This document shows positions 39,271-47,258 of a DNA stretch of 64,000 bases, in pieces. Location of the stretch: positions 1-64,000 of the forward strand of contig NZ_JAMXMX010000020.1 in assembly GCF_024055725.1 (NCBI RefSeq), read 5' to 3'. Origin of the DNA: Actinoallomurus spadix (GTDB lineage: Bacteria > Actinomycetota > Actinomycetes > Streptosporangiales > Streptosporangiaceae). Made by a program: the position numbers and the translations under genes. Numbering within the stretch: the stretch's first letter is position 1; each line of letters starts with the position of its first letter. The notes below the pieces were generated by a model. It saw only the letters and a program-made list of their open reading frames with translations, did no database searches and was not told the origin of the DNA.

Positions 39271-40404
39271 TCAGGCGAGCGCCCGGAGGTCTGTGGCTGG
39301 TGGTTCTGCCGGTGCGGTGCGGTGATGTCGGGGCCCGGGGAAGGCGAGTCGCAGGATCCGCTTGTAGACCGAGCCGGTCTGACGGGCCAGTGAGCCGGAG
39401 GTGTAGGGGAGTCCGAATCGTTCGCACAGGTCGCGGACTCGCGGTGCTATCTCGGCGTACCGGTTGCTCGGCATATCGGGGAACAGGTGGTGCTCGATCT
39501 GGTGGCTGAGGTTGCCGCTCATGAGGTGCAAGAGGCGGCCGCCGTCGATGTTGCAGGAGCCGAGCAGCTGGCGGACGTACCACTCGCCGCGGGTCTCGCC
39601 CTCCAACTGGTCTTCGGTGAAGACTTCGGCGCCTTCGGGGAAGTGGCCGCAGAAGATGATGGTGTGCGCCCATACGTTGCGGGTCAGGTTCGCGGTGAGG
39701 TTGCCGAGCAGGACGGGCATGAAGCCGGGGCCGGCCAGCATCGGGAACGCGAGATAGTCCTTGATGATCTGGCGCCGCACCTTGCCGGCAATGGCGCGCA
39801 GCTGCGTCCAGGTCTCTTTCAGGCTCTTGTCCCCGGCCGGTATGCGTTCGACCTCAAGGTCGTACAGCGCGATGCCGTACTCGAAGACGAGCGCGAGGAA
39901 CACGTTGTAGACCGGTTGGAGAAGGTAGACCCGGTGCCAGGGTTGCTCCGGGCTGACCCGCAAGAGCGTGTAGCCGATGTCGCGGTCCTTGCCCAGCACG
40001 TTCGTCCAGGTGTGGTGGACGACGTTGTGGGAGTGTTTCCACTGGGCGGATGGTGAGGCGAGGTCCGACTCCCAGGTCGTGGAGTGGATCTTCGGGTCGC
40101 GCATCCAGTCCCACTGCCCGTGCAGAACGTTGTGGCCGATCTCCATGTTCTCCAGGATTTTCGCGGTGGCCAGCGCCGCGGTCCCGGCGATCCAGGCGGG
40201 CGGCAGCCAGGAGGCGAACAGCAGTGCCCGGCCCGCCAGCTCCAGCTTGCGCTGGGTCGCGATGACGCCGCGGATGTACTGTGCGTCCCTGTCACCGAGG
40301 GTCCCGATGATCTCGTCGCGGAGTTCGTCGAGCTCACGTCCGAAGTCCTCGATGTCGGTCGGACTGGCAAGCGCGGTGGTCGACATGGTCCCCCTCGGCG
40401 TCAT
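39271..40404 (-). CDS. Membrane fatty acid desaturase (DesA3-like)
   Basis: A 377-residue di-iron desaturase with three His boxes: HNVLHGQ (91-97), HSHNVVHH (124-131) and HQIEHH near 300, plus four hydrophobic stretches. It introduces a double bond in acyl chains in the membrane, fed by electrons from the cotranscribed ferredoxin reductase. The ATG at 40404 overlaps the reductase stop as ATGA; an internal ATG at 40386 has a better ribosome site (GAGGGGG). Confidence 0.92.
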   Translation of the reverse strand: MTPRGTMSTTALASPTDIEDFGRELDELRDEIIGTLGDRDAQYIRGVIATQRKLELAGRALLFASWLPPAWIAGTAALATAKILENMEIGHNVLHGQWDWMRDPKIHSTTWESDLASPSAQWKHSHNVVHHTWTNVLGKDRDIGYTLLRVSPEQPWHRVYLLQPVYNVFLALVFEYGIALYDLEVERIPAGDKSLKETWTQLRAIAGKVRRQIIKDYLAFPMLAGPGFMPVLLGNLTANLTRNVWAHTIIFCGHFPEGAEVFTEDQLEGETRGEWYVRQLLGSCNIDGGRLLHLMSGNLSHQIEHHLFPDMPSNRYAEIAPRVRDLCERFGLPYTSGSLARQTGSVYKRILRLAFPGPRHHRTAPAEPPATDLRALA

Positions 40405-41543
40405 AGCTCGATTTCGACTGGTCCGGCGGCGGCCGACACGCAGGTCTGGACAAGGTCGCCCGGTTCGCCGTGAATCTGGCCGGTGCGCAGGTCACGGACC
40501 TGCCCCGAGGCGAGCCGTCCCACGCAGGTGTGACAGATCCCCATCCGGCAGCCGCTCGGCATCAGGACACCCGCCCGCTCCCCGGCGATCAGCAGCGACG
40601 TGCCGCCGTCGGCGTCGGTCTGCCGCCCGCTTCTGGTGAACCGGATCCGGCCCCCCTCGCCCCCCGCCGTCGGCGTGGCCGGGCGAAAGCGCTCGACGTG
40701 CAGCCGATCAGCCGATCCGGCCCAGTGGTCCTCGGCCTCCTGGAGCATCTCGGGCGGCCCGCAGACCCAGGCCGTGCGTTCGGTCCAGTCCGGGCACAGG
40801 TCCGGCACGTCGGACGGCCTGAGACGCCCCCCGGTTCGCGTGTGCCGCTCGTACAGCCGCAGATTCGCGAATCGCACCGCCAAGGCCCGCAGCTCCGCGC
40901 CGAAGATGACATCGGCCGGTGTGGGCGCCGAGTGCAGCAGGACCACATCGGGCAGCCCACGGCACCCGGTATCTCGGCGAGGTGAGGCGGCTCCGGGCCT
41001 GGCCGCACCCCTCGTGGCCGGGCCGTACAGGAGGCCGTGCAGCATCGCCCGTACGGGCGTGATGCCGCTGCCGGCCGTCAGGAACAGCAGACGCGGCGGT
41101 GGCGGTTCCGGGAGGACGAACTCCCCGTCCGGCCCAGCCAGGTGGACGATCATGCCAGGCGCTGCCTGCCGTACCAGGTGGTGTGAGACCAGCCCGTCCG
41201 GGACCGCCTTGACGGTGATGGTGATGCATTCGTCCGGGCCTCCCGGCGGGCAGGACAGCGAAAACGTCCGCCAGTGACGCACCCCCTCGATATCGACACC
41301 GACCCGGACCCACTGCCCCGCCCGGTGCCGAACCCAACCACGGCCCGGACGGATCACCAGCGTCGCCGCGTCCGCGGTCTCCGGATGGATCGCCTCAATT
41401 CGGCCCCGCAACTCCCGTCCGCACCATAGTGGGTCGAATAGCGCGAGATAGTCATCTGGAACCAGCGGAGTGGTCAGCGGCCGTACAGCGCCCGCCAGCC
41501 ACCGCAAGGCGGCGGACGGGACGGCGGATCCAGGCGCGCTCAA
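40401..41543 (-). CDS. Ferredoxin-NAD(P) reductase with C-terminal 2Fe-2S domain (desaturase partner)
   Basis: A protein of about 380 residues: an FAD-binding barrel (RAGQWVRVGV, HWRTFSLSCPPGG), an NAD(P) domain (LLFLTAGSGITPVRAML, VCGPPEMLQ), and a plant-type 2Fe-2S domain (MPSGCRMGICHTCVG, later QTC). This is the DesB/Rv3230c layout that reduces DesA3-type desaturases. The N-terminus borders decayed PKS sequence. TTG 41543 after CTGGAG is my choice because family homology starts just inside it (SAALRWLAGAVRPLTTPLVP). The open frame continues upstream, but only into foreign sequence. Confidence 0.85.
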   Translation of the reverse strand: MSAPGSAVPSAALRWLAGAVRPLTTPLVPDDYLALFDPLWCGRELRGRIEAIHPETADAATLVIRPGRGWVRHRAGQWVRVGVDIEGVRHWRTFSLSCPPGGPDECITITVKAVPDGLVSHHLVRQAAPGMIVHLAGPDGEFVLPEPPPPRLLFLTAGSGITPVRAMLHGLLYGPATRGAARPGAASPRRDTGCRGLPDVVLLHSAPTPADVIFGAELRALAVRFANLRLYERHTRTGGRLRPSDVPDLCPDWTERTAWVCGPPEMLQEAEDHWAGSADRLHVERFRPATPTAGGEGGRIRFTRSGRQTDADGGTSLLIAGERAGVLMPSGCRMGICHTCVGRLASGQVRDLRTGQIHGEPGDLVQTCVSAAAGPVEIEL

Positions 41544-41689
41544 GAAGTAGTTCTCCAGCGAAGCGCCTGCAACCAGAACCTCAACCGCCCGCCGTCCCCG
41601 TCGATCGAACCGGTCCCCATGATCCCGTGATACCCGGCATGGAGACCGCGCATACCATCGGCCGTCGACGGGCGAGATGCCAGGCGAAA

Positions 41690-41890
41690 GCGGCGCGTTC
41701 GTCGACCTCCGGCGCGTCGTCGAACCGGTCGAGACCGTAGAAGACCTGGTCCTGTCCGAGGAGCGCCGCCAGTTGCCGGTACACGCCACTGTCGCCACCC
41801 GCCGCGTGCACGCAGAAGAACGGCAGCGGCCCGGACGTCGTGTCGCCCGCCGAGTGCCGGCGTGCGCCCTCGGTCAGCGGCCGTACGATG
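41690..41890 (-). pseudogene. Thioesterase-domain fragment
   Basis: About 65 residues match the start of a PKS/NRPS thioesterase: PLPFFCVHAAGGDSGVYRQL, then ALLGQDQVFYGLDRFDD. The nucleophile (GxSxG) and the rest of the hydrolase are gone. It is fused by frame to the upstream region of the ferredoxin reductase. Confidence 0.55.
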
Positions 41891-41929
41891 CGGCGCGTGA
41901 CCGCGGCGGAGACCTCGGTGGAGGTGGCG

Positions 41930-42500
41930 CGGGCGGGCAGGCCGAGCAGGCCGCACAGCGCCTGCGGCTGGCCGACCTGCGGCCCGCCCGCCCCCGGGTG
42001 CCGTTCTACTCCACCGTGCTCGACGACCCGCGACGCGTCCCGTCGTTCGACGCCGGCTACTGGGCGGCCAACCTGCGCAATCCGGTCCGGCTGGTCGACG
42101 CCGTCCAGGCGGCCGCCGAAGACGGGCACCGGACGTTCGTCGAGATCTCCGCGCATCCCCTGCTCACCCACGCGCTCACCGAGACCGTCGAGGACGCCCT
42201 GGTCGTCCCGACCCTGCGGCGTCCCGCGGAGGGGGAGCGGGCCGACGACACGATCACCTTCCACACCCGGCTGGCCGCGCTCCGGCTCGGCGGCCTGCCC
42301 GTCCGGCTGCCCACCGGCGGGCGGATCGTCGACCTGCCGAGCCCGCCCTGGCGGCATCAACGGCACTGGGCGCGGACCGGCCGCCCACAGGCGGCATCGT
42401 CCCATCCGCTGCTCGGCTCGCACGTCCGGCTGCCGGGTACACGGGAGCGGCACGCCTGGACCGCGAACGGCGCCGGTTTCGGAGACGACGGTCGCGCGGG
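41930..42500 (+). pseudogene. Acyltransferase C-end and dehydratase N-end of a MAS-like PKS
   Basis: Reads RPRVPFYSTVLDDPRRVPSF, YWAANLRNPVRLVDAVQAA, FVEISAHPLLTHAL, then PPWRHQRHW and HPLLGSHVRLPGTRERHAW. This is the end of an acyltransferase domain, its post-AT linker, and the first residues of a dehydratase, as in mycocerosic acid synthase-like PKSs. It is truncated at both ends and ends 130 bases before the lipoprotein stub. Confidence 0.75.
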
Positions 42501-42630
42501 CGAGCACCGACCAGCCTCCCGCGGGCGTCCGGGTCTGCACCGTGCTTGCCGGCGGCCGGTTCGGACTGCCTGGCTGTGAACGCCCCTGACCTTCTACTTG
42601 AGTTCGTAGCACATCCTGGAGACCCCTCGA

Positions 42631-42718
42631 ATGAAGCTCACCCATCTGGCCGCGGCCGTGACCCTCGTCGCCGTGGCGGGTTGTTCGATCGGCGAGGCCG
42701 GCACCAACGGGCACAACG
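42631..42718 (+). pseudogene. Lipoprotein signal peptide stub
   Basis: An ATG preceded by GGAG starts MKLTHLAAAVTLVAVAGCSI, a good lipoprotein signal with lipobox VAGC, followed by only a few residues before the frame leaves into PKS sequence. It is the 5' end of a lost lipoprotein gene. Confidence 0.5.
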
Positions 42719-43066
42719 GTGCACACGCTCCTGCTCTCCGACGTCGCGGCCGACCGGGTCGGTGAGTACGCCGGGCTGCTCGCCGGTGACCTGGGCGAGC
42801 CGGCGGACGTCGCGTGCACGCTCGCGCGCCGGTTCGGCCGGGGCCGGTACGGCGCGGCCGTGGTGGGACGCGACCGCGACACGCTCGCCGCAGGCCTGCG
42901 AGCGCTGCACACCGGGCGTCCCTCGCCCGCCGTCGTCACCGGCACGGACGTCGGAGCCTCGGCGCCGGCCTGGGTGTTCTCCGGATACGGCGCGCAGTGG
43001 CCCGGAATGGCGCACCGGCTCCTCACCGAGGAACCCGCGTTCGCCGAGGCGATCGAGTTGCCCGTC
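42719..43066 (+). pseudogene. KS-AT linker and acyltransferase N-end of a PKS
   Basis: About 115 residues: LLLSDVAADRVGEYAGLLAG, VACTLARRFGRGRYGAAVVG, then PAWVFSGYGAQWPGMAHRL, the oxyanion GxGxQ-like start of an AT domain. It stops before the active-site GHSxGE. It may derive from the same PKS as the 41930-42500 fragment, but the order is inverted (AT start lies after AT end), so rearrangement occurred. Confidence 0.7.
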
Positions 43067-43068
43067 GG

Positions 43069-43167
43069 TCAGCGTCGACACCGCCTGCTCATGCCCATGA
43101 AGGCGAGCACCGGGACGAAGGCTCCGCTCGCTGTGGGGGCGGGCCGGTCGGTCGACGTGTGCGTCAT
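43069..43167 (-). pseudogene. N-terminal stub of an MFS transporter
   Basis: A 32-residue frame: after a polar lead comes GAFVPVLAFMGM, the start of the first membrane helix of MFS permeases, and then an Arg-rich end and stop where the sequence runs into the PKS fragment. Short evidence, so only a moderate call. Confidence 0.4.
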
Positions 43168-43335
43168 GAGGGACGGTCTCCAGGCCGGGGGGTGGGTTGT
43201 TCCGTGCGGGATGCCGGGTCCACCCGGCTCGGCCCGTGGACTTTCACAGGCTGAGCCAGGTGGCGACGGTCGCGCCGTCCGTCGAGGCGTTGCGGGCCTC
43301 GCGCTCGGGAGTGATGAGCGGGGTGCCAGCCGAGC

Positions 43336-44277
43336 TCACTCAGAGGCGGATCCACTTTTCTCCGGGCCGCCTGTCGCCCATGCGCCGAGGGCGAATCCAT
43401 CACCCGCCCGCCGGACCTCCACCGCGCCCGCACCACCGAAGTGCGCGGGGACGAGCAGCTCCCGTTCATCGGCCGCCCTGCCGAGGATCCGACGGCGACT
43501 GGCCACCGCTTGTTCCGGGGCCAGGCAGGCGCTGCTGTTGCAACAGGGCTGGAGGATCTGCACCGGGCTGTGCAGCAGGTCTCCGACGAAAACCGCCCGG
43601 TCGCTCCCGGATGCGAGGCGCAGCACGGACGAGCCGGGGGTGTGGCCGGGCGCGGACTCCAGGGTGAGGTGTTCGTCGATGCGATGGAGGCCGTCCCACA
43701 GCACGGCCTGTCCGGCCTGGTGGATGGGCGCGATGCTGTCTTCGTAGATCAGACGGTCGACCTCCTGCGCGCCGTTGCCGTACGCGTTGTCCGGACCGTA
43801 ATGGAAGTCGTCGGCGGCCGGAATGAGGTATTGAGCGTTGGGGAACGTCGGTACCCACTGCCCGTCCGCGTCGACGGTGTTCCAGCCGACGTGATCGACA
43901 TGGAGATGGGTGTTGACGACCACGTCCACATCCTGCGGGCGAACACCGGCCTCCGTCAGAAGGCCGGGAAGATCACTCTGAGACCGGTGGAAGGGCCCCA
44001 TGCCCGGTCGTTCGCGCCCGTTGCCCGCGCCGGTGTCGACCAGGACGGTCCGCCCACCGCTGCGCAGTACCCAGGTCTGCAGAGCGAGCACCGCCCGGTC
44101 GCCGTCCGGCTCCCAGTGGTCCGGTGCCAGCCAGCCCTCGTTGTCCTTCCACACCTCGGCGGCGACCGCCGGGAACATGCCTGAGGTGGGCAGGAACGGC
44201 TCGTGCCATTCAACGACCCGGATGACCTCGACATCCCCCAGCACCATGCTCTGCACACGCTCGTTCTCGCTCGTCAT
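43336..44277 (-). CDS. Metallo-beta-lactamase-fold hydrolase
   Basis: A 313-residue MBL-fold enzyme with NTHLHVDHVGWN (HxHxDH metal motif), a downstream APGHTPGSS His, VFVGDLLHSP (bridging Asp) and LVPAHFGG (last His). This pattern fits lactonase-like or quinone-type hydrolases (the AttM/AidC-like group), but the substrate is not clear. Divergently transcribed from an AraC regulator with a 102-base gap, so probably under its control. Confidence 0.85.
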   Translation of the reverse strand: MTSENERVQSMVLGDVEVIRVVEWHEPFLPTSGMFPAVAAEVWKDNEGWLAPDHWEPDGDRAVLALQTWVLRSGGRTVLVDTGAGNGRERPGMGPFHRSQSDLPGLLTEAGVRPQDVDVVVNTHLHVDHVGWNTVDADGQWVPTFPNAQYLIPAADDFHYGPDNAYGNGAQEVDRLIYEDSIAPIHQAGQAVLWDGLHRIDEHLTLESAPGHTPGSSVLRLASGSDRAVFVGDLLHSPVQILQPCCNSSACLAPEQAVASRRRILGRAADERELLVPAHFGGAGAVEVRRAGDGFALGAWATGGPEKSGSASE

Positions 44278-44379
44278 GTGCTCGACCGTAGAGAGATCGA
44301 ATGATTCCCTCGATGCCTGTGAAGCTCAATAAAATACGAATTCGTCTCACGCCTTAGGCGAGATAGGTATTCTGGACAG
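44278..44379. promoter_or_regulatory. Divergent promoter region between the MBL hydrolase and AraC regulator
   Basis: AT-rich for this genome (AATAAAATACGAATTCG) and contains the palindrome CGCCTTAGGCG (44350-44360) 20 bases before the AraC start. It is a likely shared operator and promoter site. Confidence 0.45.
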
Positions 44380-45321
44380 ATGGACGTGGTGAGTGACGCG
44401 ATCTCTGCCGTGCGCCTCGGGCACCCGTCGTTCCACCGAGTGCGGACGAGGGGGAGCTGGTGCGCGCGGCTGGACCCGTACGACGGTGCGGGCTTTCACG
44501 TCGTCCTGAAGGGCAACTGCTGGCTACGGACCGATGGCGGCGCACAGGTGTCCCTCGGCGTGGGTGATGCGGTGCTGCTGCCTCACGGCACCGGCCATGT
44601 GATCGCCGATGCCCCCATCGATGCCGCGGTCGTGGCGCAGAAGACGGTGTCGTTCGAGCAATGGCTCGGGGAGACAGGGGCGCGAGCCCGGCCCGACCGC
44701 GACGGCACGGAGCTGCTCTGCGGCAAGTACTGGCTCGACTGCAGCCGCATGCACCCGCTGATGGCAGAGTTGCCCGAGATCGTCCACCTTCCCAGCCGAG
44801 TGGGCAGCCACCTCGAACTCCGTGCCGCGATCGACCTGCTCGCCGGTGAGCTGGACGAGACGCGGCCCGGCTCCTGCGCGGTGCTACCGAACCTGCTCGA
44901 CCTCCTTCTCGTCTACATGATCCGCTCCTGGATGACCGAAACCGAGGCCGAGACGGCCGGCGGAGTCTGGCCCACCGCATTGGGCGACCCGGTGACGGCC
45001 GCCGCCCTGCGGGCGATGCACTCGAAACCGGGCGCGCCGTGGAGCATCGAGCGCCTGGCCGCGGAGGCGGGCGTCTCCCGTCCCACCCTGGCGCGCCGGT
45101 TCACCGCCCTGGTCGGCCGCAGTCCGATGGCCTACCTCACCTGGTGGCGCGTGATCCTCGCCGCCACCCTGCTCCGCGACACCAAGGAGACCCTGGCCAC
45201 CATCGCCGGCCGAGTCGGCTACGGCAGCCCGTACGCACTCTCACACGCCTTCGAGAGGGAGTTCGGCACGACACCGGGGCGGTACCGAGCGCAGGCCACA
45301 GGCCGATCCGCCGTTGGGTGA
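44380..45321 (+). CDS. AraC-family regulator with cupin sensor
   Basis: A 313-residue AraC regulator. Residues 1-185 are an AraC-binding cupin (GAGFHVVLKGNCWL, GVGDAVLLPHGTGHVI). Residues 205-305 hold two helix-turn-helix motifs (WSIERLAAEAGVSRPTLARR; ETLATIAGRVGYGSPYALSH, AFEREFGTTPGRYR). It probably regulates the divergent MBL hydrolase. Confidence 0.92.
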   Translation: MDVVSDAISAVRLGHPSFHRVRTRGSWCARLDPYDGAGFHVVLKGNCWLRTDGGAQVSLGVGDAVLLPHGTGHVIADAPIDAAVVAQKTVSFEQWLGETGARARPDRDGTELLCGKYWLDCSRMHPLMAELPEIVHLPSRVGSHLELRAAIDLLAGELDETRPGSCAVLPNLLDLLLVYMIRSWMTETEAETAGGVWPTALGDPVTAAALRAMHSKPGAPWSIERLAAEAGVSRPTLARRFTALVGRSPMAYLTWWRVILAATLLRDTKETLATIAGRVGYGSPYALSHAFEREFGTTPGRYRAQATGRSAVG

Positions 45322-45453
45322 CGGCGGGATGCCGCGCGCACGCCCACACCGAAAGAGCCCATGGACCGGCCGGTTCGTCACGGGCGCCGGCACAGTACGG
45401 GGCCAGGGTGGTCGAAGAAGTCCGAGTTCCCGGTAGAGCGCGGTTACAAGCTC

Positions 45454-45684
45454 TCACTGGCTGCGTAGCTCGGTGAGTGCGAGGAATTCGCTGCGGGAGC
45501 GGGCGTCGGTGCGCAGCGCGCCGAGCAGGGTGGAGGTCAGGGTGCGGGAGCCGGTGGCCTGGACCCCGCGCAGGGTCATGCAGGTGTGCTCGGCTTCGAT
45601 GACCACGCCCACGCCTTTGGGTTCCAGGTGGGTCTGTAGCCAGTCCGCGACCTGTTTGGTGAGGCGTTCTTGGACTTGGGGCCG
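45454..45684 (-). pseudogene. folE: GTP cyclohydrolase I 3' fragment
   Basis: The last 76 residues of FolE are intact: [53 protein letters not shown]. This includes the zinc-binding Cys in HTCM and catalytic contacts, but the first two thirds are missing. Upstream it runs out about 55 bases before repeat copy 3, suggesting that arrival or recombination of that repeat cut the gene. Confidence 0.8.
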
Positions 45685-45738
45685 GCAGGTCCGCGACTTC
45701 GGCTGCCGTGCGCGCAGGGTGACCTGGTCAGGAGAGGT

Positions 45739-45890
45739 GCGATGCATGGCCGTCCACGGCCAATGGCCGGTTCAGGTGCTCCGTGGGTGCTCGCATGTCG
45801 CGGTACCGCCCCGGCAGCACCCGGTGTCCCGTCGGGCTGCCGGCTCCGGGTTCGAGTCCCGGGCGCCCTGCCACTCACCTGGCCGTTCGC
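45739..45890 (+). repeat. Dispersed tRNA-tail repeat, copy 3 (internally deleted)
   Basis: Starts GCGATGCATGGCCGTCC, has GGTGCTCCGTGGGTGCTCG almost identical to copy 1, then jumps from GTCGGGCTGC straight to a T-arm (CTCCGGG TTCGAGT CCCGGG) with GCGCCCTGCCACTCACCTGG. The anticodon part and about 100 bases are missing. The changed T-stem pairs are compensated (G-C kept), as in a functional tRNA end. Confidence 0.7.
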
Positions 45891-45923
45891 CGGTGGTTTC
45901 GTCGGCTCGGCGGACCTCGAAGA

Positions 45924-46796
45924 TTAAAGTCTGCGCAGTCCTTCCAGGACCTTCTGCAGCACCTCAATCGGGTGGCCGTCCTGTTGGCGCGGCGTGATGA
46001 CCGAGACGAGCCCCTCGTGTGACATGTCGGCGATGAGGACCCGGGCGACGCCCAGCGGGACGGCCAGCAGCGCGGACACCTCGGCGATCGAGATGGGGGT
46101 CTCGCACATCCGGCAGATGGCCGCCTGTTCGCTGACCAGCATGTGAGCCAGCGCACGGCCCTTCTCGGTGGTGAGCGTGAGCGCCTCGATGGCGAGTTCG
46201 CGTCCCGCGTGGGTGCGACCGCCGGTGATGACGTACGGGCGGATCAGTGGCTCGTCCGGCCGGTTCTGGACGGGCGGGGCGACAGGACCCGGGGCGGGGT
46301 GCGGGGCGGCGTCCGGGGGTGCCGGCGGGTGCGGCGGGAATGTCCGGTCGGGCGGGAGCCGGTAGGGGGCGGCAGCACCTGGCGCGGCGTGCGGGGCGGC
46401 GACCGGGGGCGCCGGCGGGAGCGGCGGCGATGTCTGGCCGGGCGGGAGCCGGTAGGGGGCGGCAGGGTTGGATCGCGCCGGGGGCGGGGGCGGGGCGGGT
46501 GCGGGCGGTGCGTGGCCGGCGTCGGGGACGGCCTCCATGGGAGGAACGCCTCTGGGCGGCGCCGGGCTAGGCGGTGCCGGGCGTTTCTTGGTCGCCTTAG
46601 CGTGATCTTTTTCCGGCTTCAGTGCACTCGCAGGATTTTTCTTTCCGGCACCGCCGGGCCGCCCCGTCTCCGGCTCGTCGGAATCGGCGTGCGCAGCCCG
46701 CGGCGTGAAGCCATGCTCAGCCCATTCGCGGTAGCTGTACCAGCCACCGAACCGGAGTGGGCCGAGACCATCCTTGGATGGCATTCGCGTCGCCAC
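45924..46796 (-). CDS. DUF742 protein with long proline-rich N-terminus
   Basis: A protein of up to 290 residues. The C-terminal 110 residues are DUF742 (RPYVITGGRTHAGRELAIEA, ISIAEVSALLAVPLGVARVL, HPIEVLQKVLEGLRRL), a winged-helix-like part of the actinobacterial conservon (cvn) systems that also use roadblock and small GTPase proteins. Those partners are absent here. Residues about 75-185 are Pro/Ala-rich with two near copies of a 33-residue unit (YRLPPxxxxPPxPPAPP). The start is uncertain: ATG 46796 or the next ATG 12 bases in. Confidence 0.75.
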   Translation of the reverse strand: MATRMPSKDGLGPLRFGGWYSYREWAEHGFTPRAAHADSDEPETGRPGGAGKKNPASALKPEKDHAKATKKRPAPPSPAPPRGVPPMEAVPDAGHAPPAPAPPPPPARSNPAAPYRLPPGQTSPPLPPAPPVAAPHAAPGAAAPYRLPPDRTFPPHPPAPPDAAPHPAPGPVAPPVQNRPDEPLIRPYVITGGRTHAGRELAIEALTLTTEKGRALAHMLVSEQAAICRMCETPISIAEVSALLAVPLGVARVLIADMSHEGLVSVITPRQQDGHPIEVLQKVLEGLRRL

Positions 46797-46858
46797 CGTT
46801 CGCTTGCTCTCTGGACCGGAAAATCATTCCAGCAATTGCACGAGGGGTATGCAAACCT

Positions 46859-46888
46859 CTGTTGCATGGCCTCGGGGCCATGCAACAG
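46859..46888. promoter_or_regulatory. Perfect hairpin/palindrome upstream of the DUF742 gene
   Basis: CTGTTGCATGGCC and GGCCATGCAACAG form a 13-bp perfect stem with a TCGG loop, 63 bases upstream of the DUF742 start. It could be an operator or a leader hairpin; no poly-T run follows. Confidence 0.45.
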
Positions 46889-47119
46889 AAATCCGAGGAT
46901 AGGGATCCCTGGTAGTGCACGTCAATGGATCGGGCGTGGGGCGTCCGCTTCGGCCGCTGCCCCGCTGTCGGCGGTGACCTGGGCGATTGGCTGGTCGGTC
47001 GCTGGGGCGAGAGGGTCGACTAATCTCCGTCCGAAGGTGCATAGTAGGGCGCATCGTGCGGCCTTATGAAGGTCAGTTCTAGGAATTCCTAATGTCCCGT
47101 CCGATGCGGGGACGCGGTC

Positions 47120-47159
47120 AGGCGGTCTGGTGATCGACCCTTCGATCACCAGACCGCCT
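47120..47159. terminator. Strong perfect hairpin before the PTS gene
   Basis: An 18-bp perfect stem (AGGCGGTCTGGTGATCGA paired with 47142-47159) closes on a CCCT loop. It has only a weak T-run after it. There is no upstream plus-strand gene to terminate, so it may be an attenuator or antiterminator target in the leader of the EIIC gene, whose ATG is 100 bases downstream. Confidence 0.5.
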
Positions 47160-47258
47160 TGTCCGTCCCCGGAGTCACACCTGCGTTGGTAACGGGTGCG
47201 GTGGGTGCGACAGCGCCCAGCCGCCACCCCTCCGTGCCGACTCATTCAGGAGAACCGA

